A stretch of DNA of 64,000 nucleotides from Bryoerythrophyllum caledonicum (GCA_963971425.1 OZ020519.1:15888028-15952027); one strand, 5' to 3'. Positions 46,201 to 58,058 are shown, counted from the first letter of the stretch. Notes: generated by a model not told the origin, from the sequence alone. Program-made: numbers and translations.

Positions 46201-46640
46201 TGCAAACCTGAGCATGTTCTTCTTCCCTGTGGTCTTCATCTTCTTACTGACATGGGATCACCACAAGTTGACTCCACCTCTTATTGTCAACTAGTTGGAA
46301 AATTGATCTTTCTCACCACCACACGTCCAGATCTAGCCTTCTCTGTCGGCCTTGTCTCAAGATACATGACTGCACCACAACAAACTCACCTGGATGTTGT
46401 TCACCACATTCTCCGCTATTTGAAGAAAACCTCCTCCTATAGCTTATTTTATGCCCGAACCATCACAACCCCCATCCATGGCTATACCGACACCGATTGG
46501 GCTACATGCCATGAAACCCGTCGGTCCATCGGGGGTTACTGCTTCATCCTCGCCGGAGCTGCCATTACCTCGCAATCCAAGCGTCAACCCACAGTAGCCA
46601 AGTCTTCCACAGAATCAGAATATGTCTCTCTCTCTCTATT
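43237..46640 (+). pseudogene. Copia Pol: protease, integrase, RT, RNase H start
   Basis: One frame runs from the end of the knuckle through pol. Protease is WYLDSGATTHVTG. The pre-integrase zinc segment is LWHKQLGHLN then CKSCILGK. The integrase core has HSDLCGP, TERDGEY and NGIVERKN. Reverse transcriptase has NIKTAFLY and the active site VYVDDLFI. The RNase H start has YTDTDWA. The frame is interrupted by TAG at 44836-44838 and TAA at 45367-45369 and then shifts within a TCTCTCTC run at about 46623-46637. The RNase H remainder continues in another frame to 47024. Apart from these lesions the domains look complete, so the copy is not very old. Confidence 0.93.
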
Positions 46641-47024
46641 GGTGCCTCTGAGGCCACCTGGCTCCGACGCCTCATCTTTGAAATTCCTTCCTCTCCCATT
46701 TTCCCACACTCCTCTCTCCCTCTTACCATCACAAGCCAACAAATCCGGGGAGACCTTGACACCTACTCCCCTATTCCTATTTACTCTGACAACCAATCTG
46801 CTATAAAACTAGCAAAAAACCCAGTTTTTCATGCTAGGACTAAACACATAGAAGTTACACATCACTTTGTGCGCGAACGCATTTCGAAAGGGGAAATCGA
46901 GCTTCATTATATTTCAACAGATGCACAACCCGCATACATCTTCACTAAACCCCTATCACGTACAAAATTCGAACTACACCGATCCACTCTAGGTATTACC
47001 TGCCCCACCTCCTCTCCAACCTAG
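46635..47024 (+). pseudogene. Copia RNase H C-terminal part (shifted frame)
   Basis: After the CT-run frameshift, the frame reads LRRLIFEIPS, IYSDNQSAIKLAKNPVFH, ARTKHIEVTHHFVRE and IFTKPLS, the standard end of copia Pol, and ends with TAG at 47022-47024. The domain is complete apart from the shift. Confidence 0.9.
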
Positions 47025-47453
47025 ATACCATTTAAATACTCCAAAGCCCTATCCAAGTCCTTAAAACTCTGGGCACCACTATAACCTTTCACTTGAACTT
47101 CACACTCCTGCCAAGAGTAGAATAGACCACAAGTGAAACCCCGTCTTATCGCATACACCTTTGAACCACCTCCTCTAAGAGAAGATAGACACACTCTATC
47201 ACTTCCAATCTCCTGTTGCCTACTACAAACTTCACATTTCTCCTTCCTTCCCGCTGTACGAACGATGCTCACTGCAGACGAAACCTCTGCACCTATACCA
47301 CCACACGAGTATATCAACACCACCAATAGAAACACAAAACAAACCCCACCCAACCTCTTATTAGTCTCCAAACCCTCCCCTGCATGATCACAATATTGGG
47401 CTGCGAGCACCTTACAGTCTCGAACCTCCACCGCTGCCGCTAACCTGACCGCC
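47021..47453 (-). CDS. Antisense ORF with RNase H1-type hybrid-binding domain
   Basis: A minus-strand frame, antisense to the copia element and overlapping the last codons of pol, stays open for over 135 codons. Its C-terminus reads KVYAIRRGFTCGLFYSWQEC then VQVKGYSGAQSFKDL and ALEYL, the pattern of the Caulimovirus viroplasmin / RNase H1 N-terminal family (PF01693), which binds RNA:DNA hybrids. Upstream are a hydrophobic segment (VCFVFLLVVLIYSC) and a CEVC pair. There is no ATG before the domain. The frame begins after TAG near 47454, so an upstream exon or a non-standard start would be needed. It could be a captured host gene piece or an antisense accessory gene. No RNase H catalytic part follows. 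Confidence 0.65.
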
Positions 47454-47702
47454 TACTCGCCGAGCCACATCAGCACCTGCCACAGCACCAGCAACGCCAC
47501 AAGCAACAACGTCCACAGCAACACACTCTGCACCGACACAGAAACAACTCAGTAGACTACACTCCCGAACCACTACACAACAAAACACTTGTTCACCAGT
47601 TCACGCCCGCAACTCATGGTTCAAACGCTCCTCTGGCTCTTCGCCCGCGCTCACTTGCCCTGCCCTCTCGACCTTCACCTACGACGTTAGGACACAGACC
47701 TC

Positions 47703-47711
47703 GGGGAGGGC
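47703..47711 (+). promoter_or_regulatory. Copia polypurine tract
   Basis: GGGGAGGG lies directly before the 3' LTR. Confidence 0.75.
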
Positions 47712-47884
47712 TGTTGGTATTCTTTGTCTGTAACATACATTAGTCATTGTTTCATCCTCGGTCCCCATTGGACCGCTTCTACTGAACTGAAGCCACTAGG
47801 TTACACCTATATATATGTGAGCCTCCTTCGCTCATTCTCTCTCTCTCTCAATATGAACACACTCATCTAAGTGTTATTCTCACA
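47712..47884 (+). repeat. 3' LTR of copia (173 bp)
   Basis: Starts TGTTGGTATTC and ends TTCTCACA. It contains a TATA-like TATATATATG at about 47808 and a CT-rich stretch. The target duplication AAGGA follows. Confidence 0.92.
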
Positions 47885-48114
47885 AAGGAAACTCCGGCCA
47901 GGGAAACCGGATTTTTGATAAAACCCATGACCGGTGAGAAATCTGAACCATGCAAGAATCGATCCAGTTGTGTTGAACGGCTCGGATTGCTTGGAAGGAC
48001 CTTCCTCGGCAGCGGCGAAATCCTAATACTTGGCACCAGCAACATAAAGGCTACTCTAAGAATTATATAGTCCCCATTGTAACCATACTGTAGTAATTGA
48101 TTTGGAAATGCCAT

Positions 48115-48710
48115 TCCATACGCAGTGGTCACTTTCGGTGCCTATCTGCACAACGAGTTGATTTTCTTCAACTCAGTAGTTCGGACACAATGGGTATCAC
48201 GAACATGGGTATCACCTATTACGTGTTACATGGGTATCACCTATTACCTATTACATGGGTATCGCCTAGGGATTTTATGGGTATGACCTATCACCTACTA
48301 TATGGGTATCATCTATCACCTATTACACGGGTATCACCTATCACCTACTACATGGGTATCGCCTATCACCTATTACATGGGGACACCTAGGTATTCTATA
48401 AATATCGCTTAGGGATTCAATGGCTATCACCTAGGGATACAATGGATATTAACTAGGTATGCTATGGATATCATCCAAGGATTCTATGGGTATCACCTTG
48501 GCATTACATGGTATCACCAATTACATGGGTAACACCTAGGTATTATATGGATATCATCTTTGCATTTCATGCGTACCACCTAGGTATTCTATGGATGTTA
48601 CATTGGCATTACATGGGTATTACTGTGACAAATATCTTGAATTTTCCAAAAAATTTGGACACTCTCCACTTTGAATTAATCATGTCCGTAAGTGACCATT
48701 GCGTAGGGTA
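48115..48710. mobile_element. MITE with internal minisatellite (copy 2)
   Basis: The left end reads TTCCATACGCAGTGGTCACTT. Its reverse complement is matched at the right end by AAGTGACCATTGCGTAGGG. Between them lies a long minisatellite of units related to ACATGGGTATCACCTATTAC (about 48185-48625). The right half matches the element at 27905-28222. It marks the end of block copy B. No target duplication is clear. Confidence 0.65.
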
Positions 48711-48886
48711 CTTTTTCACCTTTGATGAAGTTTTTTATCTGGATTATGTATTTTATTGTTATTACTATTAGTTTTATTATTGTTATTGTAGTAGTGACAA
48801 CACATTTCAAAGAGGGGGCATAGTTTGGTGAAAATATGAGAGTAAAAAAAAAAATATCATCATGTTTTGTGAACATTTGGTCTTAA

Positions 48887-49659
48887 CCCTTTAGTGCCCA
48901 CAAGACCCAAAATAAGACTTTAGAGGTGTTAAAACTCATTTTGCATGAAACCCATGGGGAATTAGGCTGTGAAATATAAAGTTTAGATTTGCATACACAT
49001 TACATGAACACTCTGCAAAAATCAAATCATGATTTGCAGTTATAGATTTCACAGAAAAGCCTGTAATACAACAAAAAATACATCAAATACACTTAAATAC
49101 ATTGAATACCATGTTGCATATTGTGTTGTATTTCTTACACATGTGAAATGATTTTGGTCTTGAATTTGTCTTTCATAGATTCTTAATTGTTTTGTGAATG
49201 TTGATCTCTTTCATTGCATTCAAAATTTCCATTTTGAATTTGTGAAAGTATGGAAAATTTTCATATACAACTAAATATACAAAAGTGAAAAAAAAATGAA
49301 TCATCAATAATCATGTATAAATGTTTTCTTCACATAGGATATGTCAAAAGCTATCAACCTAGCGCACATGTGAACCTCTTTTATTCAAAGTATTCAAATT
49401 CATGCAAGAATCTATTAACGGATAAAGTAGTATACCCTCCACAATCCACAATTTTTATTACCAATAATTTTTAACACTATAATCTAATCCATCAATTGTG
49501 AACTAAATTTTCCCCAAAGATTAGTTCAATCATAGTTTGAGTTCAATTTTGTAAGATTGGATACTAAAATTAGGCATTATATTTCCATCAAAGTTAGTTC
49601 AAAGAAAAAAATCAGCACATATCTTGGTTTTGTAGAAACATGACCTGGGCGCTAAAAGG
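48887..49659. mobile_element. piggyBac-like non-autonomous element
   Basis: TTAA flanks lie at 48883-48886 and 49660-49663. The left end starts CCCTTTAGTGCCCA. The right end in reverse starts CCTTTTAGCGCCCA. The body of 773 bp has no gene and is AT-rich. Confidence 0.75.
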
Positions 49660-49663
49660 TTAA

Positions 49664-50735
49664 CAATGTGGTGTGATGGAACGGTGCTCATTTGACTTTG
49701 TTGTGGATTGCTTGTGGAGTTGAATGAACTGAAATTGCAATGGTCAGTCCAAGATGACCCTAAACTACCCAAATGATAGTGTGAGATACTCAAAGACATG
49801 AGATTGCAATTTCGGTTCCTTGTTGTAAAATCTTCTCACTTGACAAGTTTTCCGCAAGTTAACAAAATAGCAACTTGTGACTGCCAATTTTTTTTAAATA
49901 AATAATAATAAATAATTATATTGCAATGGAACATTTGGTCGGAAATTGTTACCAAGATACAAGGAGAAATTGATGGCTATGTCCTAATTATGGTGTTTAG
50001 TGTTTGGCAAACACAAAATACAAATACAAATACTATATGTCCAATATGTCTAATATGTCCTTGAATGTGGCTAACAAAAAATATAAACCCAACAATACTT
50101 GTCAAATTTAGTAATTTTCTAGAGTAGAGAAAAGTTAGTGTACATATGCACATTTAGTGTTGAGGTATTGGAAGCCCTTGACTTACTTAATATTTATTAT
50201 AATTTACCTTACTACATAGTCCACTCTAAATTTTAAATTTAGCATGAGCTGTGTAGTGAGGTAAGTTACAATAAATGTCAAGCCACACCTAATATCTTTG
50301 TTAGTGTACACCATAAATTCTAATTAACATGCATTTACTTTCCATTTACTCGAGATTGAGCAGTTTTACTCAAATGAAAACTTTCCTCAAGCATGTGCAC
50401 AAATCCAACGACGAGGTTACTATCTTCACAACAGGGTAAAAAATTTGGCTTTGGATAGCATGCTAGATCCTTGGATAGATAAGAAGTAAAACCACAGTAA
50501 TTAAGAATTTGGGTGTGGGTTTGAGGTTTGAGGGTTTAGGGTGCAAGAAATTGCACTCATCCTGTATTCAAGTATAAGATGTGAAAACATGTGAGAATCT
50601 ATTATCTTGCAACCATAACCAATGGACTTAGAAAAAGACCAAAGTCCGGCCTTGTCTTCTAAAAATCCTCTAAATTCCTTGCGTGACAAAAGAATTGTGT
50701 CTTTTTAGTCGAAGGCCACCTCAATTTAGTTGTGA
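49664..50735. other. AT-rich DNA, no feature seen
   Basis: No gene or clear repeat is supported. Confidence 0.5.
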
Positions 50736-50738
50736 TTT

Positions 50739-50900
50739 TAAGGGGGTGGGATAAAACTTGGCTCCTGTTTTTTTTAATGGAGAACTATTTAAAGAAAAGG
50801 GGGTCTTCTAGGATAATTTGGGGCCACAAGCCCTAAATTTTTCAAAACAATTTCTAAAAGAAGCCTCTAGATCTGGACCCTCTAAAATGAGAGGGCCCAC
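50739..50900. repeat. MITE-like repeat, inverted copy near 60.9-61.08 kb
   Basis: Text such as GGGGGTGGGATAAAACTTGG at one end and TAAAATGAGAGGGCCC at the other has inverted counterparts at about 60890-61078 (TTTTAGGGCCCTCTCGTTTTA and the complement of GTGGGGGTGGACT). Both are short and diverged. Confidence 0.4.
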
Positions 50901-51149
50901 TTCCTTGAAGAAGCTACATTAAAATTGAGAATTAGTGTAACCACACTAATTAATTTGTAAATGCTATAAGTTTGTACTGTAGGTGAAGGTTTTTACTGTG
51001 AGCACAACTATTGATACTATTCAACAAGGGGAATCAATGTAAACATCGTCGGTAAAAACATTCGTTATGAGTAAAAAATTATTAACATTTTAGATCATTT
51101 ACTATGCTTATCACTAATTTTCAATTTTAGTGTAGTAACCTAAAATTAT

Positions 51150-51560
51150 AGAGATCCCACCCTCATTGTTGTTGGGCCCCAACCTGCCTCTAACACACAA
51201 TAGTTGTACATGTGTTGTTGGGCGTCTTGGAGGGCCACCTACAATTCAATTTTCATTTATTTGGTTCTTCTTTGTGCACTTCGTGAGGTCTTCCCAAACC
51301 ATAATTTGGGTTGCCCCACCCTTCCTTCACCCTTTGTGCCCGTACTTACTACCTTTCTTTGACACTTGCATTTTATTGGTACACATGGCTGTCTAGGCCA
51401 CCTAGCGTTCTGAATTTTGACTTTAAAGGCTTATAACTTTCAAACTATAAATCCAAAATAAAAATAAAAATATTTTTATGATGCTCTTCTCAAGGACAAT
51501 CTAGTGTAAAAGTTTGATAAAAAAAATTCTAGAGCAAGCACACTAGGCATTAGATGTGAG
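51150..51560. repeat. Dispersed repeat shared with 37320-37790
   Basis: Shared blocks in the same order include CGTGGGGTCTTCCC against CGTGAGGTCTTCCC, TTTGGGCTGCCCCACCC against TTTGGGTTGCCCCACCC, and TAACTTTCAAACCATAAATCC against a one-base variant. The other copy lies inside the piggyBac-like element at 36682-38327, so this is probably a remnant of the same family. Confidence 0.6.
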
Positions 51561-51564
51561 GTTT

Positions 51565-52284
51565 TTTTTATTTCACTTCGGTAACAACTTTATAGATTTT
51601 GAAAAGCATTCCATGATGTGAAACATTCACTTTGGGGCAAGGACAAAGTTTCGTCACCTTTTGGGCAAGGTGTTAAAATTTGATACAATCATTTCTTTGT
51701 TAAATTAGGGACCATCGATTTTCTCATTCAATTTTATTTGTTTCATGAAGAAGCATGAGTCATGTCTATTGACTCTTTAAACACATAGAAGAAGAAAAAC
51801 CTTTTGTTTTATTTAAAGTGGTATATTCTTTCAATGTGTGTGGTCAAAGTCTATGAAAGTTAGAGAGCATGTGTTACTAGTAGTATGAGTTAAAATCTCA
51901 CGATTTCAGATTGGAACAATAACTTTTCTTCTCTTTTTCACTTACCAAACTATAATGACCTTACAAGGAGAATTTGAGGTTATCAATGAAAAATTAAATT
52001 GATTTTAAATAATATCCTCTATGTTTATATCCAACAAGCTCAACACACCGCCACATCACAGTATTTATTCTTTTAACGTTTTATTCAAATGAGTTGATAA
52101 TATTCATATTTCAATTCAATTTTAATCCAACTCTGCTATGTTCATTTGATCATGTGATGACTTCTCCCATGCAACTACGTTAAAAAAAAACCTGATTTAT
52201 GTGATCATACTTTTTATAGTTTATCCCTAGGTTTAGCATTCCATTAAAAGTGATTTTGTACCTGAGATCCTATGAAGATATTAA
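51565..52284. other. AT-rich DNA, no feature seen
   Basis: No coding or repeat feature is supported. Confidence 0.5.
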
Positions 52285-52960
52285 CCTCTAAAGGACAATT
52301 TGTACCTGTAGGGTACAAATCAATTTTGGGCAGGCTCCCAAAAAAATTAATTTGAAGATAATTTTTTCAAATTTTAGTGAGAATAGCGATACGAGTTATC
52401 TTTAAGAGGATTTTTTAATTTTTTGGGGACTTACATGAAATAGTTATGGTGCTTCAAACATCAAAAGCTTGAGTTTGGAGCAGCTCGGCTAGGTACTATA
52501 GAGATGAATTGTGGAACTTTAGAGTCAACTTTTGCACTTTTTTGATGTGCGTAGGAGTAAAGGAAAGTTCTTGGCAATCTTCTTTATTTATACTTAAACA
52601 TGCATAGAAATTAAGGAATTAATTTATTTAAATATATTTTCTTGTATTAGAATAAGACATGATGATACTATTGACCATTTGGATTTTAGATCCAACAACT
52701 ATTTCTCTGTATTGAAAATAAAATTGTTTTTTTATGAAAAGAACTACTTTCTATACCTTAGTCATTGCAAGTCCATTTCTCTTATCCTAAACATCTCGAT
52801 TACTTTTGATTTTTGGCAAGAAATTACCTAACACGACATGAACATAGATCCGTAAAAATTATGCAATGTGTCGTAAAAAAATATGCAATTAATTGGAGTC
52901 AAAGTACATTGATCTTGTATGGGCAAGGAAGAAAGAAAGTCTAGAATGTATACATTCTGT
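52285..52960. repeat. Dispersed repeat, related to 2090-2740
   Basis: Starts TTAACCTCTAAAGGAC, like the ends of the TTAA elements in this window. No partner end was found to the right. The body aligns in block order with 2090-2740. Confidence 0.5.
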
Positions 52961-53187
52961 TTTTAAGCAAAAGAGATCAAAACATCAATTGTTTCAATCA
53001 TTGGGATCATGGCGACCATCCCAAAGATGATGCTCCACAAATACAATGCATAAAGTTTTGAAAAGAAACAATCACAGTAAAGGCATCAAGTCACAATTCA
53101 GCCCATGTAGTACTCCACAAGAACATTGCATGAAGATTACAAAAAAAAAAACAATAGAGGCACCAAGGCACCATTCCACCTATGTAG

Positions 53188-54600
53188 TTACAACACTCTA
53201 AAGACTATATATAAAGGAAAAGAGAAAAGGGAACACAATAGGGGCACCTTTGCAGTTGCCTCAAACTCCTTTGATTGGTATATATTTCTTAAAACCGCAC
53301 GATACTGCAAAACCAACCGGCGGAGGAGATCAAGCAAGCTGATCCATCTTGTTTGAACATTTCGCAGCAACTTCAAACTACAATAGTTCATTGTCTCTGC
53401 CAACTCTTTAGAATCATGTACTATCCTTGAACTATTACTAAAATATAGATAAGTAGAAGCTAATAGCCTCTCAATGCCTTCCATTACCTTCAACTCGCTC
53501 AGGCTTTTGAAGGCCAAATTGCACATGTGTGCAAAACAATGCATGGATGGTGCAAAAGGCCCATATTGAGTCCAACTCTGGGTGGATACTCTAAAAACCT
53601 TGCATTGCATCATTGTTGCACTCTCGACTCCGAAGCTCACCAAGTGGCGTTGAATGTCCAAAAATCCTAAATTGCCACGTTTCTTCGAGACCCCAATCAA
53701 CACAACAACGAGGTCATTGGCCTTCGTCCCATCTACAACTTTGTGGACCTTCAACAGCACTGAGATGCATTGTCAATTTTGCACAACACAAGCATGGATT
53801 GAGATCCAAGAAATTGTGACTATGGCTATAACTTCATCGCAACTTAGGGCCACAAAGCTAGACGACTTTACTCTCAACTTCACGTGGTCTTTCAATTGCA
53901 AATCATTAGCAGAATATCAGGACAGCCAGAAACATGATGTGGACAATAACCTCAGCTAAATTACACATCCGAAAACACAATAGACCTAGCCCACAACCCA
54001 CCCACAAGCACCCGCAGCCCATCTTCTAGCAGCCCTACTTCATCTCAGAAATTCCAACACCCCACAAGGCCACATACATAGCCCAACAAGTAGAAAACAC
54101 CACCAACATGGTAAACACTTACAAACCTGGCATCCATATGGACACACCTGAACTCAAAGAGACCTGAATCAACATGTGAAGTTCACAAATCCAAGTTAGA
54201 AGAAAGTATATAACACAACATTTTAAAGAAAAATTTGGCAAACACACCACATTATACATAGATGCCGTCATGCACCAACTCGAGGAGCCACTAAAATGCA
54301 TTCTTAGTATGTCAGGAAAGCCCAAATAACTATACAAAGCTTCACGTTGCTTATATTCTAGCGTTGGTCTTCCAATTTGCAGAGCTTGAAAGATGGTCTC
54401 AAATTGCACTTTCTTCTTTTGAAAAATAGAACTATATAGCAGTTTACCTTGCAATGCCCCCCATGCTTGACGAGGATGTCCGTCTTTGCTGCTAGCAGCT
54501 TTGGCAGTCTGTTGATTGTGGAGCAAATTATGCACCTCACAAAATGTACACCTCCTTTAATAACTTCCTCCGCCGACGCAAAGCGCGCCGATCATTTTCA
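53188..54600 (-). pseudogene. hAT-type transposase (ZNF862-like), copy C
   Basis: Minus strand. An N-terminal zinc-finger-like exon (CIICSTINRLPKLLAAKTD, ending GHCK) is followed by KKVQFETIFQALQIGRP and GSSSWCMTASMYNVV. The catalytic region at 53188-53960 shows SSSFVALSCDEV, containing the first acidic residue of hAT transposases, then SMHCFAHMCNLAFKSLSE and LLRNVQTRWISLLD, all typical of the DUF4371/ZNF862-like hAT lineage. The first intron here is only about 32 bp, against about 245 bp in copy B. A stop in the middle and lack of the C-terminal dimerisation domain show it is dead. The host-like intron structure leaves domestication before decay as a possibility. Confidence 0.72.
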
Positions 54601-54609
54601 ATGGTAACG

Positions 54610-55755
54610 GCGGTTCCTGTTGTACCGGCCCCGTCTGTCGCTTGCGCTTTAAAGGAACACGTCTAAAGTCATTGTCACTAGATTCATTGCCCTCTTCTTG
54701 AGAAATAACTTGTAATTAAACACAACAGAGAAAGTTAGTTCCATTTTCACTCTAAACTTGAGCATCATGGCACCACTTAACAACAAGACCTGTGCCTACA
54801 GTTGCTGCCCAACACCATAACACATATTGTGGTTTGGCAATTTGCAAATTACAATGGAGTTGCATAAGAAACTACAAATCATGTTCCACTAAACCCCAAA
54901 CCCCTGAAATCAACACCAACCTGGACTGAGAAAAAGTTGATGCCACTTGCTAATCTATACCTTTCCACTTCTCTCCTAGGCTAACCTCTCATAGGAAAAG
55001 GTCTATACAAGTGATTGTATAATTCACGCCATCATTTCAATCTTGATATAGTTTTCTATAAAAAATTAGGCAAAAAACTAATCGTTTCACATTGAAAATT
55101 GAATTTGAGAACAAAGACAACAAGTCTAGGGTCAATGAGAGATATACATTGTAGAGACCGTTTTGCCTTTCTATTATAAATTGTCAGCTATACTACTATA
55201 GGCTAGTACTGCTACTCACACTATCTATCTATTCAATGTACCATGAATATTCTTTACAATAGCAATGATATTAATGAAGTTACAGCCATAGACACAACCT
55301 CTTGGATCAAACACTCTCTCATTCAAACACGATAGTATATGACAAGCACAACAGAAGGAAACTAAAAGCACAAGCACAACACATGCACAACACAAGCACA
55401 TTCACGGACATTTAGATATTCACACACATTTACATAGAAGTGGAAATTATTGTACAAATTTGGAGGCCCATGCACAAGTATAAGCGTGAATATACCTCAA
55501 TCGGAGGCAATACCACGGAAGTGGAATCTCCTGAAGAGGCTGCCACCTTCTTCCTCTTCACTATTGCAGGCACATGAAGCAGGGGTCGCTTTCCCTTTCC
55601 ACTTGACTAGCCTTGGACAAGCCGCACGGCATGATTGCCCTACGGCGAGGTAACTCTTAGCAACATTGTATCATCACCTTATACAACAATTGCTTTCAGC
55701 TCCGTGGCCCTGTCCACGCCCGTCCAAGAAATTGGTTTGTTGCTCAATGTATTTC
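54610..55755. other. Copy C block, no gene recognised
   Basis: This is the counterpart of 32050-33130, AT-rich, with no preserved frame. Confidence 0.5.
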
Positions 55756-55762
55756 TTGACAA

Positions 55763-56344
55763 CTACAAGTACATGTTGAGCATGACACCGGCTTTGACCG
55801 TCGTCCTAGCAACCTGATCAAGAGATCGCATTTGCCTTTTGTTATTAGAGGCCTCCTTCAACAACTGCTTGTGGATTTGATGTTGCTCTCTGCCGAGAAC
55901 GTTTTCGTGTTTTGCATTGGACCGGATAATGGTCACAACATCAACACCGCCTTTGCGTCCTCCTCCCTCAACTTCATCACCATTACTCACGAAATAAGCC
56001 GCGCCCATGTCTCCATCGCCATGAGCTGCGTCGCTTAGGACATCTGCAACGCCTAAGACTTTTCTTCCATCAACTTCGCAGCTGAAAGCATTGCGAGCAA
56101 CCAAGGGTCCTCTTTGTTGCGCGCCACCGGTAATCACAACATGCCTGGGTGCAGATTTGCCCACAGCCATGTCTGAAGGAGCGACGCTGGCTTCTACAGC
56201 CCACACTACTCGATTGTCGCCGCCTTTTGGGGCCTCACGTGGATCACCTTCATGTTCTTCAAGTGAGCATCCTCGAGAGACACCCGCACACTTTGACGGT
56301 GGCCGATCTTCAATGTCCACCCGCTCCGTTGATTCCTGATGCAA
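55763..56344 (-). CDS. Conserved unknown ORF, copy C (193 aa)
   Basis: An open frame with an acidic, Gly/Val-rich composition. Recognisable shared stretches with copy B are HVVITGGAQQRGPLV, GRKVLGVADVLSDA, GDMGAAYFVS and KGGVDVVTIIRSN. Compared with B there is one in-frame two-codon indel and no frameshift over about 150 codons, which favours real coding on this strand at some time in the past. The first residues (MHQESTERVDIEDRPPSK) may not be the true start, as splicing from an upstream exon is possible. No family is recognised and no membrane segment or signal peptide is evident. Its neighbour downstream on the strand is the hAT relic. Confidence 0.45.
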   Translation of the reverse strand: MHQESTERVDIEDRPPSKCAGVSRGCSLEEHEGDPREAPKGGDNRVVWAVEASVAPSDMAVGKSAPRHVVITGGAQQRGPLVARNAFSCEVDGRKVLGVADVLSDAAHGDGDMGAAYFVSNGDEVEGGGRKGGVDVVTIIRSNAKHENVLGREQHQIHKQLLKEASNNKRQMRSLDQVARTTVKAGVMLNMYL

Positions 56345-56836
56345 ATCATCCCTCCCTCATAGCTCTCTCCAAATTGAGTCGTCTCCCCCAGCACAATCAA
56401 GTTCAGGAAACATAGCGCGCTCCATGGTCGAGCAGCCCCCCATGATGCGTGCGGATGAGTACAAGGTCTAGCTCGGCAGAAACATGATTCAATGACTCAC
56501 AGAAACGAAGATCAGGATCGAGCACAATGTAATTGCAAGCAGGATTCCATACAATCTAAGCATAATCGACTTAAAACAAATGCGCAAAAGCAACATCCTA
56601 GGACCTATAAAGCATAGATCTAGAGAGTGGAGTATGAATTCTGACACACCAAAAGCAAGCTAAAACAAACGCGTAGATTCAGAAGCGTGTATTGTATAAA
56701 AGCGTGCAACCTAAGACAAACGCGCAGATTTAGACACTTCGAAAGCAACGTCGTAGGACGTATTCGGCTCAGATCTAGAGAGTGGATTACATATTTTGAG
56801 AACCTCTTGAAGCCCCGTCTGTAAGTGGCCGCGCCT

Positions 56837-57404
56837 ACAGGCTCCCACGACGCCATGATCTCCATCGTAAAGTACCCCATATCCACCAAAACTAAACCTC
56901 GCACTCGGGATTTTCACAAGCAACAAATGCACTGGACTCTAGATTGAAAGCGATCAGTAGAGTGGTTGGTGGCTCATAAAGATGCCAAACGCTGAAAGCA
57001 GGAAGCGAGCATCTAAGAGAGAATCATTAGGCGAAAGCAGCTTCGCAAGGTGCAGAGAGGGAGGTCAGGAGACAAGTGAGAGGAGGACAACACGCTTTGG
57101 CTCCATCGCCACGACAACGGTAACAAGGTCAGGCGATTACTAAACCTGGATCCGGCGCAAGAGGTGGCAAATCCCCATATTAAAGAAAGGGGGAGTGCAT
57201 GACTATCAGATGTTGAATGTCGTTCTTTGGCGCGCCTAGATGTAGACTTCCTCAAAAGACTGCAAAGACGCGACGGCCGACCATGTTGCACCGCTGCCAG
57301 TCAGTTCAAGTTTGTCCAACCTGAAACCCATGCATCGCCATCAGGCACCCGTCACATGTCCCATACCTAGCATTTGGCTATTATTTTAAAAATTCCCTTT
57401 ATTT
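56837..57404. repeat. Near-identical tract shared with copy B
   Basis: This matches 34217-34785 at almost every position, with sharp drops in similarity at both edges. Confidence 0.75.
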
Positions 57405-58058
57405 AACAAAGGCCCATTCAACGTCAAATTTTTTTTTGCTTCTAGGCCACATGTTGCCAAAAAAAAAAGCTATGGTTTTAGTATGACCTCAAAATAGGTT
57501 TATGCCTCATTCCAAAGGCTAATATCTTTCAATCAGTGTTGTCTATGTAGTACATGATTAGATATGTAAAAAATGTGTTTATTTGCATTTTGTCTTCAAT
57601 GCAGAAACTGGCATTTTCAATGAGTTTGGATGCTAAATTATTAAAGAAATTAGTGTTAAATTAGTCTTACCATGTCTCATCTTAGAGGCAATTTTGGGGT
57701 GGTTTTGGTGAAACATAGTCTATATGCATTAAGGGTCAATCATGTCATAGAACGTGTAATACACTTGATGTAAAAAGTTCTCATTTTGGAGGTATTACAT
57801 GAAAATAAAGGAATGCTAATTAGAATCAGTCGTCTCCATTTGTTCACGACAGAACATTTGTATGACAAGTGACATGGAGTGTAGACCAAGAACAGAATCT
57901 AACAGATTGAAGATAAGAATCATCCCAGATAAAATGTACACTTGAGATAATCATATTCAGAGAAGGCATTGGATGGTGCACAGCATTCTTAAGTATGTAA
58001 GAATGTAACAGGAGAAAAGTATGTATCATATGAGTCTGTTTTCCATGTCACAGGTGAG

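Larger units (their letters stand above)
39651..47884 (+). mobile_element. Ty1/copia retrotransposon with nested Tc1 element
   Basis: Plus-strand copia element inserted in copy B with a perfect five-base target duplication AAGGA (39646-39650 and 47885-47889). Terminal repeats are about 172 bp, and the 5' one is split by a Tc1 transposon. A primer-binding site TGGTATCATAGCGA follows the 5' LTR and a purine tract precedes the 3' LTR. Domain order is gag, protease, integrase, reverse transcriptase, RNase H, the copia order. Several nonsense codons and frameshifts disable it. An antisense frame in its 3' region encodes an additional domain. Confidence 0.95.
31262..48114. repeat. Duplicated block, copy B, interrupted by insertions
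   Basis: It starts with TAGCCCAACAAGTAGAAAAC as does copy C at about 54077. Homology to C and A continues to 36677, resumes at 38332 after a piggyBac-like insertion, breaks again at 39650 for the copia element and resumes at 47885, ending near 48114. Removing the insertions leaves a unit of about 7 kb carrying hAT remnants, unknown conserved ORFs and the AP2-like gene. Confidence 0.82.

Noticed and set aside
48097-48390. 97-codon ORF with repeated Met-Gly-Ile-Thr peptides
   Set aside because: It is a translation of the minisatellite inside the MITE and has no coding support.
48185-48625. Repeat array considered as a CRISPR array
   Set aside because: Units are contiguous variants without unique spacers, in a plant-like nuclear context and inside inverted repeats. 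It is a minisatellite.
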